Of a DNA stretch of 7,020 nucleotides, positions 5,524 to 7,020 are shown piece by piece (within the stretch, counting starts at the first letter, position 1; each line of letters starts with the position of its first letter). A program made the position numbers and the translations under genes. Below the pieces are notes generated by a model. It made no database searches, was not told the origin of the DNA, and saw only the letters and a program-made list of their open reading frames with translations. The DNA comes from Synechococcaceae bacterium WB4_1_0192 (GTDB lineage Bacteria > Cyanobacteriota > Cyanobacteriia > PCC-6307 > Cyanobiaceae), in assembly GCA_009926195.1 (NCBI GenBank), contig RFPK01000104.1, positions 1-7,020 on the forward strand, written 5' to 3'.

Positions 5524-7020
5524 ATGGCCGCCCTCCGCCTCGGGCTGATCCGGCGCTACCTGCGGCCCCATCGCCGCACCGTGCTGCTCGGGGTGCTCGC
5601 CCTGGTGGTGGTGAACCTGCTGAGCGTGTCGCTGCCGCTGCTGGTGCGGGGCGTGATCGACGACCTCCAGGACGGGTTTCAGATCGCCGACGTGCTGCGT
5701 GAGGCGGCGCTGATCATCACGCTGGCCACCGCGATGGGCGGCGTGCGGCTGTGGTCGCGGATGCTGGTGTTCGGTGTGGGTCGGCAGGTCGAGGCCGATC
5801 TCAAGCAGAAAATTTTCGACCACATGCTGCGGCAGGAGCCGGGCTGGGTGCAGACCACCGGCAGCGGTGAGGTGATCAGCCGGGCCACCAGCGATGTGGA
5901 GAACGTGCGCCGCCTGCTGGGCTTCGCGGTGCTCAGCCTCACCAACACAGCCCTGGCCTATGCCCTCACCCTGCCGGCGATGCTGGCGATCGATCCGCTG
6001 CTGAGCCTGGCGGCGGTGGGGCTCTACCCACTGATGCTGGTCACGGTGCGCCTGTTCGGCGGGCGGATGATGCGCCAACAGAGGCGCCAGCAGCAGTCGC
6101 TGGCCCAGCTGAGCGACCTGATCCAGGAGGACCTCTCCGGCATCAGTGCCATCAAGATCTACGGCCAGGAGACCACCGAACGGCAGGCCTTCGCCGAGCG
6201 CAACCGCGCCTACCGCGACGACGCCCTGCAGCTGGCCCGCACCCGCAGCACCCTGTTCCCCCTGCTGGAGGGCATCTCATCGGTGAGCCTGCTGCTGCTG
6301 CTGGCCCTCGGCAGTGGCCAGCTGGAGAGCGGCAGGCTCTCGATCGGTGATCTGGTGGCGCTGATCCTTTACGTGGAACGGCTGGTGTTCCCCACCGCCC
6401 TGCTGGGCTTCACCCTCAACACCTTCCAGACCGGCCAGGTCAGCCTGGAGCGGATCGAGGAGCTGCTGCAGCGCCAGCCACGCATCCAGACCGTGGCACA
6501 ACCTCTGAGCCCTGTGGAACCGGCCCGCGGCCATGGTGCCGCGATCGAAGCCCGCAACCTGACCGTGCGCTACGACGGCGCCGAACGCGATGCCCTGGAG
6601 GGGCTCAGCTTCCGGATCAACCCCGGCGAGCTGGTGGCGGTGGTGGGTCCGGTCGGCTGCGGCAAGACGACCCTGGCCCGTGCCCTCGGACGCATGGTGG
6701 AGGTGCCGGGGGGGCAGCTGTTCCTCGACGGCCGCGATGTGACGGCCCTGCGCCTGGAGGATCTGCGCGCCCGGGTGGCGCTGGTACCGCAGGAGGGTTA
6801 TCTGTTCACCGCCAGCCTGGCGGACAACCTGCGCTACGGCGAGCCCGATGCCGATCCGGAGGCGGTGGAGCGGGCGGCGGTCCAGGCGCGCCTGGCCGGT
6901 GATGTGCGCGGCTTCCCTGACGGGTACGCCACGCTGGTGGGGGAGCGGGGTATCACCCTCAGCGGCGGCCAGCGCCAGCGCACGGCCCTGGGGCGGGCCC
7001 TGCTGCTGCAGGCCCCCCTG
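5524..7020 (+). CDS. ABC exporter half-transporter (fused membrane and ATPase domains), MdlA/MsbA-like; 3' end outside window
   Basis: The protein is a type IV (exporter-fold) ABC half-transporter that works as a dimer in a membrane; its substrate cannot be read from sequence. The visible 499 residues start at ATG 5524. The transmembrane domain has six hydrophobic segments near residues 19-40, 57-77, 131-156, 158-178, 246-266 and 274-296. The nucleotide-binding domain starts about residue 341 (IEARNLTVRYDG), with Walker A GPVGCGKTT (K381), the Q-loop glutamine Q423 in LVPQEGYLF, and the signature LSGGQRQR from L479. The sequence stops before Walker B, D-loop and H-loop, so about 80-100 residues are missing at the edge, not by mutation. 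The Walker A has Cys in place of the more common Ser, which is tolerated. The signature and the VGERGITLSGG context resemble multidrug/lipid exporters such as MdlA. Confidence 0.93.
   Translation, partial: MAALRLGLIRRYLRPHRRTVLLGVLALVVVNLLSVSLPLLVRGVIDDLQDGFQIADVLREAALIITLATAMGGVRLWSRMLVFGVGRQVEADLKQKIFDHMLRQEPGWVQTTGSGEVISRATSDVENVRRLLGFAVLSLTNTALAYALTLPAMLAIDPLLSLAAVGLYPLMLVTVRLFGGRMMRQQRRQQQSLAQLSDLIQEDLSGISAIKIYGQETTERQAFAERNRAYRDDALQLARTRSTLFPLLEGISSVSLLLLLALGSGQLESGRLSIGDLVALILYVERLVFPTALLGFTLNTFQTGQVSLERIEELLQRQPRIQTVAQPLSPVEPARGHGAAIEARNLTVRYDGAERDALEGLSFRINPGELVAVVGPVGCGKTTLARALGRMVEVPGGQLFLDGRDVTALRLEDLRARVALVPQEGYLFTASLADNLRYGEPDADPEAVERAAVQARLAGDVRGFPDGYATLVGERGITLSGGQRQRTALGRALLLQAPL

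Noticed and set aside
5446..6078. Upstream extension of the DUF3288 frame, antisense to the ABC transporter
   Set aside because: The region is rich in His/Gln, has no family similarity and is complementary to clear transmembrane-domain coding. The ATG at 5445 fits the family length.

Overview
The window is GC-rich and almost fully coding. Its gene content and protein sequences point to a picocyanobacterium of the Synechococcus/Cyanobium group. The reasons are the order DUF3288 gene - trpD - carA - STAS protein - mini-RNase III - rlmB on one strand, the small cyanobacterial DUF3288-type protein, and the long arginine-rich N-terminal extension on the SpoU methyltransferase. This assignment rests on recognising the families, not on a database search.

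Layout: six genes lie head to tail on the minus strand from about 5445 down to the left edge. They are a DUF3288-family protein (5119-5445), trpD (4028-5056), carA (2851-3996), a single-domain STAS protein (2357-2704), mini-ribonuclease III (1942-2334) and rlmB (from 1923 leftward). Gaps are short (18-62 bp) except for 146 bp between carA and the STAS gene, where a weak internal promoter is possible. A half-size ABC exporter gene starts at 5524, is transcribed divergently to the right and is cut by the window edge just after its ABC signature motif.

The odd spot is the left end. The rlmB frame does not stop after its methyltransferase domain. It continues through an acidic linker of about 56 residues straight into the N-terminal half of a type IV prepilin peptidase (GSFLNV motif, two CxxC pairs), still open at position 1. 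This is either a genuine RlmB-prepilin peptidase fusion, a loss of the rlmB stop after an insertion or rearrangement, or a chimeric contig join that happens to be in frame. The peptidase part does not look like the cyanobacterial PilD I would expect, so a join artefact or foreign DNA is a serious possibility.

Functionally, the cluster mixes 23S rRNA maturation (RlmB methylation, mini-RNase III end processing) with two biosynthetic enzymes: CarA (glutaminase of carbamoyl phosphate synthetase, for arginine and pyrimidines) and TrpD (PRPP-dependent step of tryptophan synthesis). A STAS regulator sits between these two groups. No RNA genes, CRISPR arrays, insertion sequences or convincing terminators were seen.
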